Source of the DNA: Membranipora membranacea
Taxonomy: Eukaryota > Bryozoa > Gymnolaemata > Cheilostomatida > Membraniporidae
DNA: 64,000 bases
Direction: 5' to 3'
Assembly: GCA_914767715.1 (NCBI GenBank)
Contig: OU612066.1
Span: 23,162,283 to 23,226,282, forward strand
Position numbers and translations under genes: made by a program. Below the pieces are notes generated by a model. That model worked only from the letters and a program-made list of their open reading frames with translations. It did no database searches and had not been told where the DNA came from. The number at the start of each line of letters is the position of its first letter. Positions within the stretch are counted from its first letter, which is position 1. Positions 35,394-47,572 of the stretch are shown in pieces.

Positions 35394-38300
35394 ATGTCAG
35401 CAGAGATGGCCCGTAGATGGAGCCATGTAAAAAAACTCTTGGAGCGTAATTCACCGTTTGTTCACCCTGAGTTTGAACCATCACCGGACACATTCACATT
35501 CCTCAGAGAATGCTGTAAGGTTTTAGTGATCGGAGCAGGAGGACTAGGATGTGAGCTACTCAAAGATTTAGTAAGTGAATTATATAAATATATTTTTTTA
35601 ATTATTTATAGAGGTTGGCTTGAAAGAATACAAACAACAAATAGTTCAATGCTACTTGTTGAGAGGGAAGAAAACAATCAGGATTAATTAGGCTACATGT
35701 GGTAAAAGTATGTGTTAGTAATTTGAAAAAGTGGATCAAAAATTGTTATGTCATGCGTTTTGCTGGTGTGGTGATTTGGTAGTTCGATTTTCCCAGGAAA
35801 CATCCAACCTTTGCAATATTATAAAAATTCTCTTATTTAGTACGACAGTAGAAAAGCATTAGTCACCAGATGACCAGAAGCATAAATTTCCACTGTTCAG
35901 CTATCATATGTCACTGGGGGAAGTCAATGCATTTGTAAGATGGTGAAAATCATATAGAACTTGTTGGCCTGAACATGTATCATTTGGTTTTCGCTTTCAG
36001 GCACTGACTGGATTCACAGATTTAACTGTCATCGATATGGATACGATAGACTTATCTAATCTAAACAGGCAGTTCTTATTCAGGTACTATTGATAAACTA
36101 TAGCCTCTCTTCTATACTAATGAGTGGCTCATCGCTTTGATGCACTGTATAAAGGCGGAAGTCTTGAATTTGGGGATGCTATCCTATCTCCACATACATG
36201 GGCATTAACTATATCCTTATAATTTTCAGAGTGTTATATTTGATTGATTCATGTTTGCAGGGAAACTAATTTTTAATGAAGTTTTTAATTGCAATAACAT
36301 GATGTTAAGACATGCAGTGGTTTTGATGATTGCAGGAACACCTTTCGAAGTCAATCATCAAGAGAGTTTGTTTGTGGCTCATTACCTATTTTTTCATTCT
36401 GTGATTGATATATTACTCATGGCTTTTTGGTTACTGTTTTAGGAAGGATGACGTAGGTAAACCTAAAGCAGAAGTGGCAGCAGCGTTTATAAATAAACGT
36501 GTTCAGGGGTGTAAAGTAACCGCTCATTGTAACAGGATAGAGGACTTTGATGGCACTTTTTACAGACGTAAGTTAGTCTCACTATTTAACCAGGTGCTAT
36601 TCTGTTTTGATTCTATTATCTTGCACCCTATATACTATGTACCATTTAATATGTACCATATGTACAATATTATACATACTATATGCTATGTATTGAAACC
36701 TACGAATACGCAGCATTATGTAGTTTATAGTTGGTGTCTTAAATAATAGCAAATGCTTGGTCAAGATGGTAAGGTTAGAAGCAGATGGAACAAAGTTAGT
36801 GAACTCACTGCTTTGGTTTGCTTTACAGCTTCATCTTACAGATGCACCATTATAGCAAACATTGACTGCTGTTACGATCGTGGTACACTTTATTTTCTTT
36901 TCCAGAGTTTCATATTGTGGTTTGTGGGTTGGACTCAATTGTCGCTCGTCGATGGATGAACGGAATGCTGGTAGGTGGAAACATTTATTCTCATTCAAAG
37001 CTGCATGAATAACCAGATTGCAGTTATTCATGTCAGCCAAGCAGTCTCCGCAGAATGTTGATATTTACCACTAGATGATGTTTTTCAACCCACTTTGCCC
37101 AGATTCAACCACTGTCGTTTGAGCCTATAATACAACTTATTGAAAAGTTTGATTAAATATTTTATTAGAATCGGAACTATCACTATTATGATGATAACAT
37201 TCAGTCACGCTTTCTCCCCATTTTCCAGGTTGGAATGTTAGAATATGATGAGAACGATGAGTTGATACCTACAAGTATAATACCTCTAATAGATGGCGGT
37301 ACTGAAGGATTTAAGGGCAATGTCAGAGTTGTCCTCCCCGGTATGACAGCCTGCCTAGAATGTACATTAGATTTATACCCTCCTCAGGTTTGTATGAGCA
37401 TGTACTGATAGTTTAGTTGTGATTTTTGTAACAAATGTACCAGAGTTTTCATTTTGAGACATTTAGCCTTGTTACGTGGCCACGGGTTTTGGTTATTTTT
37501 AAAACCAAAAAAACCAAGACCCGTGGCCGTGTGACAAGGCAATGAGACATTAATGACGTTTTCCTTCATAAAATAGATTCACTGAAGAAAAGTCAGATCA
37601 TCAAATGAATACCAATCCACCTTGCTGTTTTCAATTGATGCATTAATGACATTTCCCTTGATAACGCAAACCTCACTAAATCGTAGAGAAAAGTAAGATC
37701 ATCAAATCATAGCAATTCAAGTTGTGTTTCACAAACGAAACTCCCTCTCAGAGAGAGTTCATTGATCTCACGCATTAATAAATCTGACTTGGCAGTGTGA
37801 TTCTGTTGTACATTTGAATTGCAGTCATGGAATGGATCTCTCTGTTACCAATCCTTTATTTAAACCACTGCTGCCACACAGCCAAATGTGAGCTTATAGA
37901 ATTCTGTATAGCTCAAAACTAATCAAATGAGGCTGCAATCTCATCATTGTCACCTAATGAGCAAATAATTTGCATAAACTTATTGTCAAAATAAGGGTAT
38001 GAAATTAATGATCTACCGCAACAGGTGCCGGTAGCTACCGGCTTACTAGTGCAAATTGTACACGTCATAAGCTGGTGCGTAGATTTCATGCCCTGATTTT
38101 GAAGATCAGTTTGTGCAAATTATTTGCCCATTAGGTGACAATTAATTATCTTAGAGCTATGCAGAATTCAATGAGCACAAATTTGCATGAGTGGCAGCAG
38201 TAGTTTAAGAAGTGCGTTTTTTGATGTCGTGGTTATGCTAAATACGGATATTCACACTACGTTTTTCTTGTTTAGGTGAATTTCCCGATGTGCACCATAG

Positions 38301-40601
38301 CACACACACCTAGACTACCCGCACATTGTATAGAATATGTAAAGTTGCTTGTTTGGCCTCAAGAGAAACCGTTCGGTGAAGGAATCAATATAGATGGAGA
38401 CGATCCCAGACACATTCAGTGGATCCTCGAAAAGGCTCAAAACAGAGCTGAGGAATACAAAATCACAGGAGTCACATACAGATTAACTCAAGGTAAGAAG
38501 TCAGAGGCACACTGATCACGTGATATACTATTGCATGTATATCTCTGATCGATAGAGAGTGAATTAATTCACTTAGTATGAGTACCATCTAAAGGAATTC
38601 GCTGTCACGACCCGAGTTCAATTTTACTAATAAGGGGCAGGTACATGTTAGGTACTCTTACTAAAATGACTCTAACGATCAGAGATACACATGATAATAG
38701 TGTAGTCCTGATGACAGTGTGGGTCAGAGGTCATTGTACCTATAACCCTATTATCATGTGAAATTCACCTACACTATTATAGATGATATTCTTTTGCTTA
38801 TTTTACTTTTCACCAGCAGAGCATGTGTACAAGCAACATTTTACTCACTACTTTTACAGTTAGTGACAGCAATGTAATCAATAATTTTTATTTATAAAGA
38901 TCTAATTTTTATGGTACCATCGTGGTACTTGAATGTGGTCATGATGAGATCGTTGAACCTTTTTTTGTGCATTGATTCTTTGAAATTTGTGTATGACCTT
39001 ACATAATGATGAATTTTCAACCCAATCAGTGATTTTGCAAAAATAGCTTATGCATATACGGGACTGTTAACTATGTTTCAGATACTATTTTTAATAATTG
39101 CAGGAGTGGTTAAGAGGATCATTCCAGCAGTAGCCTCTACTAATGCAGTAATAGCTGCCGCTTGTACTACTGAAGTATTCAAAATAGCTACAAAGTAAGT
39201 CAAACTATTATATTTGTGGATGATGAGAGATTTTTCTTACCTCTGAACAAGATATGTAAATCTGGGACACTACACTAGTGTGTTGCACATAAAAAAAAGG
39301 TGTTCAGGTTTTACATAGTTTGTATTGTTTAGAAATTTCACCCAGAAGCTGCTGAGGTAGGAATAACCATGATTTCACTACGAATGCTCTTCACAGTTTG
39401 ATATGTTGGAGTTGCCTTCTTTTCACTCCCTTTTCATTAATTTCAATGTATGACTGTTTTTCAGTTGCCGTATGCCATTGAAGAACTACCTAAACTTTAA
39501 TGACTTGTCGGGCGTATACACTTACTCATTTGAGGCTGAGAGACGGACTGATTGTCTGGTCTGCTGTAATAAACCTAAACCTCTACACTTCACTGAAGAC
39601 TCGAAACTACAAGAAGTTATAGATCACCTCATGCAAAGTCCTCTATAGTAAGTACATTTATATGATAGTTGGCCACTACTCAAGAGGATTAGCGAGTTCC
39701 CATTTTGCAGTGGTTTGATATAATTTAAAGCTAGCTAAAATATACTCAATCTGATTACATAATATAAGCACACGTCTTAGCTGCTGGAAATTGGTGTTTG
39801 CCAACATTAATTGAAAATCTAATACATCCTACAAATACCAATTTGCATTGTTCATTTGTGATTTCTTTAATTTGTTTATCAAGATAAATTTAAAAGTATA
39901 AATTAGATTTGAGGTTACAGAAAAAATGTTTCAATGCAATATATTGTATAGCGTCATCATAGTAAATCACAAAATCCCGGTATTCAAAGAAAACAGAGAC
40001 TTCTTTTATTCTTATTTAGCCGTCTATCTATGGCAGAAGCATGTCGGCAGGGAGGGTGGAATATACCTCCCACCCTCCCTGATTTAGGATACTCTAGTGT
40101 CAAGCTCTTTTCTCAATTGATTATTTTTATGTATTTTAGTCAGATGAAATCGCCAGGCATTCGCACAGTGTTAGATGGTAAACCAAAGACATTATACATG
40201 CAGACAGTAGCTTCTCTAAAAGAGGCAACCAAAGGCAATCTCAAGAAAACTCTGAAAGGTAAAAGTCAATTGTACGATCGAGAGGTTATGGAAGGGAAAC
40301 TAGACTAAACTAGCTATGCATATCCATTTAAAACATCAATCACATCATTTTTGCCGAGTTCTTGCTAAGAAATTGAATAAGAAATAGGCGTATGTTATGT
40401 TAGAAAGTTGTTGCATCTTTTTTTTATGGAGTCTTTGTTGTCAAAGTTTCTGTTTTAACATGGCAAAATGATTTATTTCTGTTTCTCTTTTCTTTTGCAG
40501 AGTTGGGATTAGATTCAGGCCATCAAATCATTGTAGCTGACCCAACAACTCCTAATACTCTCACATTTGCTCTTCATTTAACTGCGAAGATGGAAAACTG
40601 A
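35394..40601 (+). CDS. UBA3: NEDD8-activating enzyme E1 catalytic subunit
   Basis: Exons: 35394-35570, 36001-36083, 36443-36567, 36906-36970, 37229-37387, 38276-38492, 39104-39194, 39465-39647, 40140-40258, 40501-40601; all phases close. UBA3 adenylates NEDD8, forms a thioester and passes it to the E2, for cullin neddylation; its partner is NAE1. Visible are the ATP-binding [15 protein letters not shown], the [14 protein letters not shown] block, the [11 protein letters not shown] and CLVCC zinc-binding cysteines, the catalytic cysteine in [12 protein letters not shown], and the C-terminal ubiquitin-fold E2-binding domain (LYMQTVASL...ELGLDSG). The N-terminus is shorter than in vertebrates. 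An acceptor 10 bases before the ATG suggests an untranslated first exon. Introns contain several MITEs. Confidence 0.95.
37466..37540. repeat. 75-base near-perfect hairpin in UBA3 intron
   Basis: GCCTTGTTACGTGGCCACGG is mirrored at the other end as CCGTGGCCGTGTGACAAGGC, with GTTTTGGTT/AACCAAGAC completing a stem of about 32 bp with few mismatches. It could be a tiny fold-back element or, less likely, a small RNA precursor. Confidence 0.65.
37858..38212. mobile_element. Long-armed MITE in UBA3 intron
   Basis: Arms of about 130 bp are inverted copies: TTAAACCACTGCTGCC, GAATTCTGTATAGCTC and TGTCACCTAATGAGCAAATAA on the left all recur inverted on the right with few changes. No coding frame; the centre is about 90 bp. 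Confidence 0.7.
38508..38721. mobile_element. Inverted-repeat transposon copy beside a UBA3 splice donor
   Basis: The ends CACACTGATC...GACAGTGTG match the LTR insertion at 25776-26228. GTCAGAGG repeats at 38500-38507 and 38723-38730. The insertion point lies only 7-8 bases after the exon boundary at 38492, so the donor GTAAGA is kept and the element sits at the intron's start. Confidence 0.8.
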
Positions 40602-41252
40602 ACAAATATTTGGTAGGTGGTACCGAATTGCTTGTGTCGCTCGTATAAAAAAAAAGTGATGACCGCCTTCTTTTCTTTATCTATCTATCCATGTGCACCT
40701 TATGAGGTATTTTTATTAGATAGAAGCATGTCGAGATTGTTGGCTGTAGTCCTTGTACGGCTTTGAAGTGTAAATAATGAGTCCTTTTCAACAAAACTTT
40801 TTCTTTTACTACACTAAGTATTCTATATCTTGGTACAAATAAACATAAAATTATACACTATATAGAATTTTTTTCACACCAAGTCTTTTATGATTACAAA
40901 AGCTATCTGAAAATTAGCATAATCCATTTGGTACTAACTGAGTAATATGTATAATGTAGTACTTGTCAATACTATATTATGGTGGGATGGAAAGAAGTAC
41001 TTAAGACCATGTATAACCAAGGCACCACAAAGGAAAGCAATATTGACGGTCAGCAATTTTAACTCTAATAATGAAATAACAAAATATAGTCGATTGGTAG
41101 GTTTCTAGATTGATTCAGACTATTTCATAAATGGATTTCCTAACTCTAGAGGTATAAAATTCGATTATGAGTATAAAATTAATATCACATTTAGGTAGAG
41201 ATTTAGCGGTCATCTTAGCAGGTCGAGGACGAACGAAATATCAAACTGCCGA
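40602..41252. other. Convergent 3' ends of UBA3 and annexin genes
   Basis: Both genes end towards this 650-bp stretch. AATAAA-type signals near 40838-40843 could serve UBA3. No further coding sequence seen. Confidence 0.5.
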
Positions 41253-43994
41253 TTACTTCTTCTTGCCTGCTCCTGGATCTCCTATCAGCATCAGTAGAAT
41301 CTTCTTGAAGTCTCCGCTCGTGTCATCCTATAATCATATCAAAATTTGAAATACAAACTTTACGAGTGTGAGTGAATTTTGCATACTTAGTAAATTAACA
41401 GAGTTATATGTATTGTAAAATACTTTCATACGCTGCAGGGGTATGCTTGACTGATTTGTAGTTGTCTGTTCAGAGCAAATTATGAGATGACTCTTACAAA
41501 CTATGTCAGGTGAGAAGCGACTCTAAAGTGTAGAGCCTGCTTGAAACAACTAATGATGCATAGGGCATGTATAGTCCTGTGAAATTCAATAATGATGGCT
41601 CAGGTTTCTGTAGTCAATTTGCTTGCCTTGAGAAGGTAACTCACAATCCATTGGAGTTGTCTCATATGAACAATGTACCAGAAGATTAGTCTAGCACCAA
41701 AGCTGTGCTAGCAATTGACCTCATAACTCATTACACTTTACTCACAGCAATAAACTGTCCGAGTGTCTGTTTGAAGTCTCTCTGGAATGCATCCTTGATC
41801 TGTACCATGTCTACCTCACATCTGCTGATCACCACCCTGAGTAATGACTCATCATCAGTACCTAGACCCTTCATAGACTTATGAAGAACCTTGGCAAACA
41901 CTGCTGGCTTATCCTTGATACATCTCACTGTTAACAGAGATTGAAGGGCATTTTGTTTCAACTATGAGGATAATCTTGCCGTCTCAATTGAGATGAAATA
42001 TTCAAATATGTTTGCTTTCAGCTTTTGTTCGAGCTATAACATTCGGTTGGGCAGTGTTCAATTATGGGTTGACATTACCAACAACCAGATCTGTGTTTGA
42101 GAACTTACACTTGATAACTTACACTTATGTTCTGTTTATGTTGGTTTTAATTCTCTAGAATTTTTCCATGATCATGATCCCTATCACACATTTATGAAGT
42201 TTCTCTGGGAAGTTGCCCTATGGGACTCCTAAAATAGTCAGATATGACTTTCTGGTGCTTACCAATTGACAGCATGCCATTGAGAAGGTCACCAGACATT
42301 TCACTCTTGAGTGAATCTATGATATCTTTGCCTGCAATCTTCTGGTAAGCCTCAAACACGGCTCTAAGGTGGGCATAACTCCTGGATACTAATATCACAT
42401 TAAATCTGGACTCGTCGGTACCAAACTTCTTCTGTTCTCCAGCATCATACAGCTTTGTGGCATCTTGTTCAACCTGGATGTGGAAATGAGTTCAAAACCA
42501 AGAAAGATTAATTCAAGAACAAATAATAATTGTAGTTCATGTAATTCTACTGAAAAGTCCTATCTCTGGTATCATTCATGGCTGTGTGTAGACTTTTGAA
42601 GAGGGAAATTGGATAGAGTTAGATTTGCTGACAATTGCGGCCGATACATGTTCTATCATAAATACAGTATTATAAAAAATTATAGTAAAATTATTGGCTA
42701 GTAAGCAACAGACTCGGAAAGTATAAGCAGTTGATTGTCAATCATAGGTGAAACCGGAATTCGCTTGTTGACAAACCTTGGTCTGATCAAACTCTTTGCT
42801 CTCATCTCTGTTTGCCATCAGCAGAGCGACCAGCATTCTCTGGAAGTGACCTGAGGTATCTCCAATAATGTCCTTCTCAAGGTCCTTGTTAAACATTCTC
42901 TTGTAGGCATCAGTGAAAGCGTGGATCTGTGCATTCGTTCTTGTACATAAGATTTCGACTAAGGCTTGCTCATCTGTTCCGAGTCCCTGATAAATGAAGT
43001 GATATTTGTTTTAGCCGGAGCCATAATGGTAGCAGGAGCAGCAGCTGGGATTTAGCAGAGCTTGTCATAGTGTTGATTGAGATAGCTTACAAACTGAGTA
43101 TATTGTTAGTTTTCTCTATTTCATTAGCTAAACAGTCTAGCAGCACAGACAGTAAGTTTTTGCATGTACATAGCATGTTCAGGGAAAATTGTAGTTGATA
43201 TGTTGGCTCTCCCAACCCAACCAATCAGAGCAAACAAATTGGCTAGGAAAATGGTATCGTATAATCGATCATCTATTTTGTGTGTTTTCCCATCATTTGC
43301 TCGTGAAATTATCGACACCTGATTCTTATCTTTCTAACATACCTTGATGGCGTTATTAAGACATTTAGCATCAAACTCTGCCGGTGAGAGTATTAGTCCT
43401 GTACAGCAGGTCAGATAATTACCGCTCAGTTCAGATTTCAGCTCTGCTTTCAAATCCTGAAATAAAGCAAGAATATTTGGTTAATAATACAATTGACCTA
43501 AGAATATGTTATACAAACTAGCAGGCTAAGTTGGAAGTTGTCTGTTCACAACAAGATAATAGACAACTCATATGAGTATATGAATGAGCTGAGATGTTAC
43601 ATGTTGTAGATGAACAGCTAGAGGTCAATGATCATCAATAATGAAGTTTGAGGACCAAGATTTGAAGTTGCTGGTATTGATAGCCTTCCCTTATTGTTAG
43701 TCTAAAATCCTTAACTACAACAGTTACAGTATCCGGTAGGCATTTTGCAGCAATGAGGCATTAGCATAATTATCAGATCATGCAGTCAGTATTCACAATT
43801 TAAAAACAGCCACATACCTTGCCAAACATAGTTTTGAATGTTCTACAGACATCTACTCTTTGAGTAGCTGATCTTGCTCCCAGGACGTTAGTGATTGCGT
43901 CTTCGTTGGTTCCCAATCCTTTCATCGCTTTTTTTAATTGTTCCGCATCAGCTTCAGCATCGAAACTGGCATATGGTTTGAGAGTTCCCTCTTG
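41253..43994 (-). other. Annexin core (four repeats)
   Basis: Exons 8-13 of the model. Repeat 1 has MKGLGTNEDAI and a conserved EFDA acidic site, repeat 2 GLGTDEQAL, repeat 3 has the less typical GEQKKFGTDESRF, and repeat 4 MKGLGTDDESLL. The last exon ends with a basic KKK before TAA (41253-41255). The acceptor TTAACAG at 41938 gives the canonical VRCIKDKPAVFA junction. The family call is firm. Confidence 0.95.
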
Positions 43995-46900
43995 CTGCAA
44001 GACAGAAAATAATCAGGTCATAAGCATATCGCACAGGAAAACAGGAACATCGCGCAGACCTATACAAACTTTACATCATCCAAATATTACTTGGGTGATG
44101 CCAAGTTAACACAGGTCTGTGCAATGATTATATCTTCAGATGATAGAAGTCTTTCCTGTGTAACAGCGCACTCCTGATATAGGAGGGACATGTAAACGCC
44201 TTAGAAGAGTGTACAAACGACCACAAGACATAACAGTTTTATAGTATTATGAGCCTCACTTAGCATAGCTTGTCCACCATAACTTAATACTTACTAATTA
44301 ATAAGTATTATGCTTGTTCACCAATAGATAACAATTATACTTACTGGATAATCTTCAGTGACAAAGTAAGGATCTGGATCCCTCTCTGGTACTGGTTCTG
44401 GCTCCGGTTCAGGCTCCGGGGGCGGTGGTGGAGGCGGTGTGGGCTGTTTTGATGGTCGTCTTGAAGGAGGCTTACTGGGTGCTCGACTAGGTACTGGAGT
44501 GGGTTCCTTTCTCTGAGGAGGAGGGGGAGGCTTGTTGAAGGTTTTGGCTACTTTAGGTTGTGGTTGAGGTTTTGGTTTGGGACGTCTCATCTGGCCGTAG
44601 CGGGAGATGGCTACTGTGAGTATAAGAGTATCATCATCTCCATCAACAAAGTCTGCTTCTAGGATCTGAAATCAAAGCATATCATATATGAGTTGATTAA
44701 AAAAGGTTGATTGAAAGGTTGCTTTAAAGCAGAGGTCTTATATACCGAAGGATGGGCGGCGAGATTTTAGTGCCTTAGAGGCGAGGCGGCAATATCTGCG
44801 CCAGGTTGCTCTCTGATTACAGTTGGTAGCTTCATGTAATAGCAAATTATCATATACACATTATAGTTCTTGAACTTAATCAGGGCTGCGCTCGCTCATT
44901 TGGGTTTAATTAGTCGTCATCTAAGTTATGAAAGTTGTCCACCAATGTAAAAGTACAAATTTATGAATATCGCTCAAAACTGATTCACCATAGGAAATAA
45001 TGAAAATTTTTAAGCTCACCCTGCCTAGCTTGGGTTCTCCCAGAGCTATCCTGAAATCGGGATCTATCTGTGCATGCTCAATGAGATGAGCATACACATG
45101 CTCGAGCTGCTCTCTCCAGTTACCATTACCAGGTGAACAAGCCTTAGGATCTGGGAAACGAGGTGGTATGTACTCGACTGCGGGTGGGCCTTGTCGTGGT
45201 GATGTAAGATCCCTTACCGCCTCACGAACATCAGCTACAGTCATCTGTCTCTGCTCCTCCAATTTCTATAACAACATCATTTTGCTAGATTGTCAAAAGA
45301 TTTTGATGAAAGCAATGAGTCTAAGAGCAGTAATATGTAATAATATTTTACATGTATAATTGATCACTGTTGATCTCTAGGGAGTTGTACACCACTATTT
45401 TTGGAAAGATAATGACATGCTGATGTTGAGTCGTCCCAAAATAGGGATAAAACATGACTAAGCCGGTCACAGTACTTTTCTAGTCAATTCATCAAATATT
45501 CCATACTCTATCGACCAGATCAAAAGAATTAGTTTACATAAATCTTAATCGCAAAGACCATGTTATAAAATGCCAGTTCTATTTACCCTGATCATATTCC
45601 TGGTGGCGTATCCCATATCCGGCTCAGGACTGTAGGGTCTAGCGTTGATTGAAGGATAGAACACAGTGCCAGCAGTGACAGGCTGGGGAATTGACTGCTG
45701 CATGGGTACAGGCTCACCAGTCCACGGTACAAATGTATTACCAGCCATAGGATAAGCAGGCATACTGGTTCTGACATCACCCCAGGCCTGATTTGGAGCG
45801 GGATAACTACCGTTGTGTCTGTCGTAAGGTGACTTACTCCTGGATCGTCTTTCCTTTTTCTTCTTGTCCTTCTTCAACTAAATAGAAATGAATTTTTAAT
45901 ATAACAAGTATCTAATTTTTTCTGTTATGTATCTACATCATAGACAAAACACACTGTTGTATGTTTTTTCTATGATCTACCTACATAATCAATTGGTAGT
46001 GAAATGATAGGAAAACACTGCATGGTAAAAGCAGAATGAAAACTTATAATGGTAAGGAGTATGTTGCTGATGGGCAAGTCGGTGCAGCAATCAAACTGTG
46101 AGCAATTGTTATACCTGTCTATTTGAAATTGAAGATAACTCAGATGATGAGCTACCTTCTTCATCATCATAAACCTGAACATCACATGAAATGAGCTTCA
46201 ATTAATAAGTACTAACCATAGACTTAATAATTATTAAGTCTATGGTACTAACCAAAACATCTAGAGAAGCATGATTTGTGTCATGATGAGAGCGGAACAA
46301 CAGAGTGTAAGACAGTGCTGTGTAAGCTTCATGAAGCAAAGAAGCAACACTGATCACGTGATATAGTATTGCATGTATATCTCGGTGCCGGTACATGATG
46401 GGTTGTCGTACTAAATTGACTCTAAGGATCACAGATACACATGAGAATAGTGTAGTCTCTATGCCAGTTTGCCTGACTTACCTGGTGATTATGATGTTCT
46501 TTATTATATTTGCTCTTTCTAGGCCTCTGTTTGATAGTGCTGGCTGAGCTAGTAGTTCTGGAAGTAGCAGTGGTAGCGGTGGTTGTTGACATTGAATCAA
46601 AACTCTCAATAAATGAGCATCCATCATCATAGTCATCTAAGGGAGCGTCGACTGTGAATGTCTTAGATATAACAGCACTCTCTTGAAGACCATCTCTGTA
46701 AACCAAATCAGAAATGTTCATAGTCTATCTTCATAGTTTTATTGGCAACCGAACTAGCTGCAATCTGCTCGATCACTGAAAGTTAGATGTTTTTATTAGG
46801 CCTCAAAAGACAAATCATTGCACAGGACAGAGAATCAACGTCCACAAAAATAGAACAACCGAGCAATGCAAGTTAAAAAGATTCGTTTTGTTCGGTACGG

Positions 46901-47572
46901 CGATGGAGTCACTCACTTGGGCTGCTGAGCATTTATGCTAAGACTAACCTGTGGGTGTGTACATATAAAGTTTACACTTACAAGGAATTGAAGCAAAGGG
47001 TTGTTTTCATTTGTTGTTAACTTTTGCATAGATGTTTAATACCAAGAGCTCACCGTGATATGGCGATAGACTTTATGGTGCGCTTTCCTTCCTTCAACTG
47101 AAAAGGCGCCTTGTATTTGAATGTGCTCTCTCTCCCTGCTACGCCCACTTGAAATGGGTTAGGTTTGGTTCCATCAGTAGAGAAATATATCTTAGTGTAT
47201 GGTGTAGCTACAACAAGATGGCATTTATACCAATAATTTATCTTTGGCTCTTTTTTGTATAATACATCACGGGCAGAAGGCAGGGGTCAACATTTTGGCA
47301 TCAGTGGATTCTTCAACTATAGAGAATCTTCAGTGATAAAAGCTGGCTTATCATAAAACTTAATAGTCACGATGGAATTAATATTTTTACTGCCCAGCAA
47401 TCCAATATTGATAATGAAAGCCTCATGTTTTTACACATTCATTATAACATGTCCACCTACCACATGTAACCTCTACGTAAGTATCAGAGTCAATCTTATT
47501 GGATGGTAATCCCTGTCTCGGATCTCTCAGTACAATTATCTTTGGTGGCGCCACCGCCCCTGCACTCGGCAT
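41253..47572 (-). CDS. DZANK1-like N-terminus with proline-rich linker joined to a four-repeat annexin
   Basis: Minus-strand exons, 5' to 3': 47572-47461, 47207-47054, 46695-46482, 46174-46115, 45877-45587, 45265-45020, 44665-44345, 43994-43818, 43456-43343, 42986-42777, 42473-42263, 41937-41746, 41327-41253. All junctions close in phase. Exons 1-3 resemble the N-terminus of DZANK1, a chitobiase C-terminal-like fold (KIYFSTDGTKP ... TFKYKAPFQL). Exons 6-7 match DZANK1's middle segment (NWREQLEHVYAHL, GEPKLGR). DZANK1's zinc ribbons and ankyrins are missing; instead comes a Pro/Glu/Arg-rich stretch, then four annexin repeats with type-2 calcium sites (KGLGT, FGTDE) and the end FKKILLMLIGDPGAGKKK. 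Annexins bind phospholipid in a calcium-dependent way. If 44345 and 43994 are not truly spliced, these are two adjacent genes. Confidence 0.75.
44747..44825 (+). repeat. SINE 3' fragment
   Basis: GGGCGGCGAGATTTTAG, GGCAATATCTGCGCCAG and TTGCTCTCTGATT resemble the body of the SINE at 52735-52940 (GGGCGGCGAAATTTAG, AAAGTCAGCGCCAG, TTTGCCCTCAGTT). It lies in the intron between two DZANK1-like exons and lacks the tRNA-like head. Confidence 0.5.
46216..46245. repeat. 30-bp perfect palindrome
   Basis: CCATAGACTTAATAA followed by its exact reverse complement, bordered by GTACTAA on both sides (46209-46215 and 46245-46251). Related palindromes with the same arms lie near 29633-29663 and 30132-30159. 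Confidence 0.85.
46346..46472. mobile_element. Decayed third copy of the inverted-repeat transposon
   Basis: The left part (CACTGATCACGTGATATAG) and the right part (ACAGATACACATGAGAATAG) match 38508-38721 closely. The ends are eroded and no target duplication can be read. It is in an intron of the DZANK1-like part, about 10 bp from an exon end. Confidence 0.7.

Larger units (their letters stand above)
44345..47572 (-). other. DZANK1-like part with proline-rich tail
   Basis: Starts MPSAGAVAPPKIIVLRDPRQ at 47572. It holds the chitobiase-like domain in exons 1-2, a Ser/Thr-rich stretch, a lysine/arginine-rich KKDKKKKERRSRSKS, the DZANK1 middle block, then poly-Pro and Glu-Pro repeats ending at VTEDYP before GTAAGT. 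The zinc-ribbon cysteines of DZANK1 are absent. Confidence 0.75.

Noticed and set aside
40030-40139. Upstream extension of the UBA3 exon ([11 protein letters not shown]...)
   Set aside because: The acceptor at 40139/40140 joins the previous exon in phase and gives the family's QMKSP junction; the upstream part is intron with a local inverted repeat.
41938-41961. Extended annexin exon from the ATAG acceptor
   Set aside because: That acceptor does not fit the phase of the previous exon; TTAACAG at 41938 gives the canonical VRCIKDKP junction.
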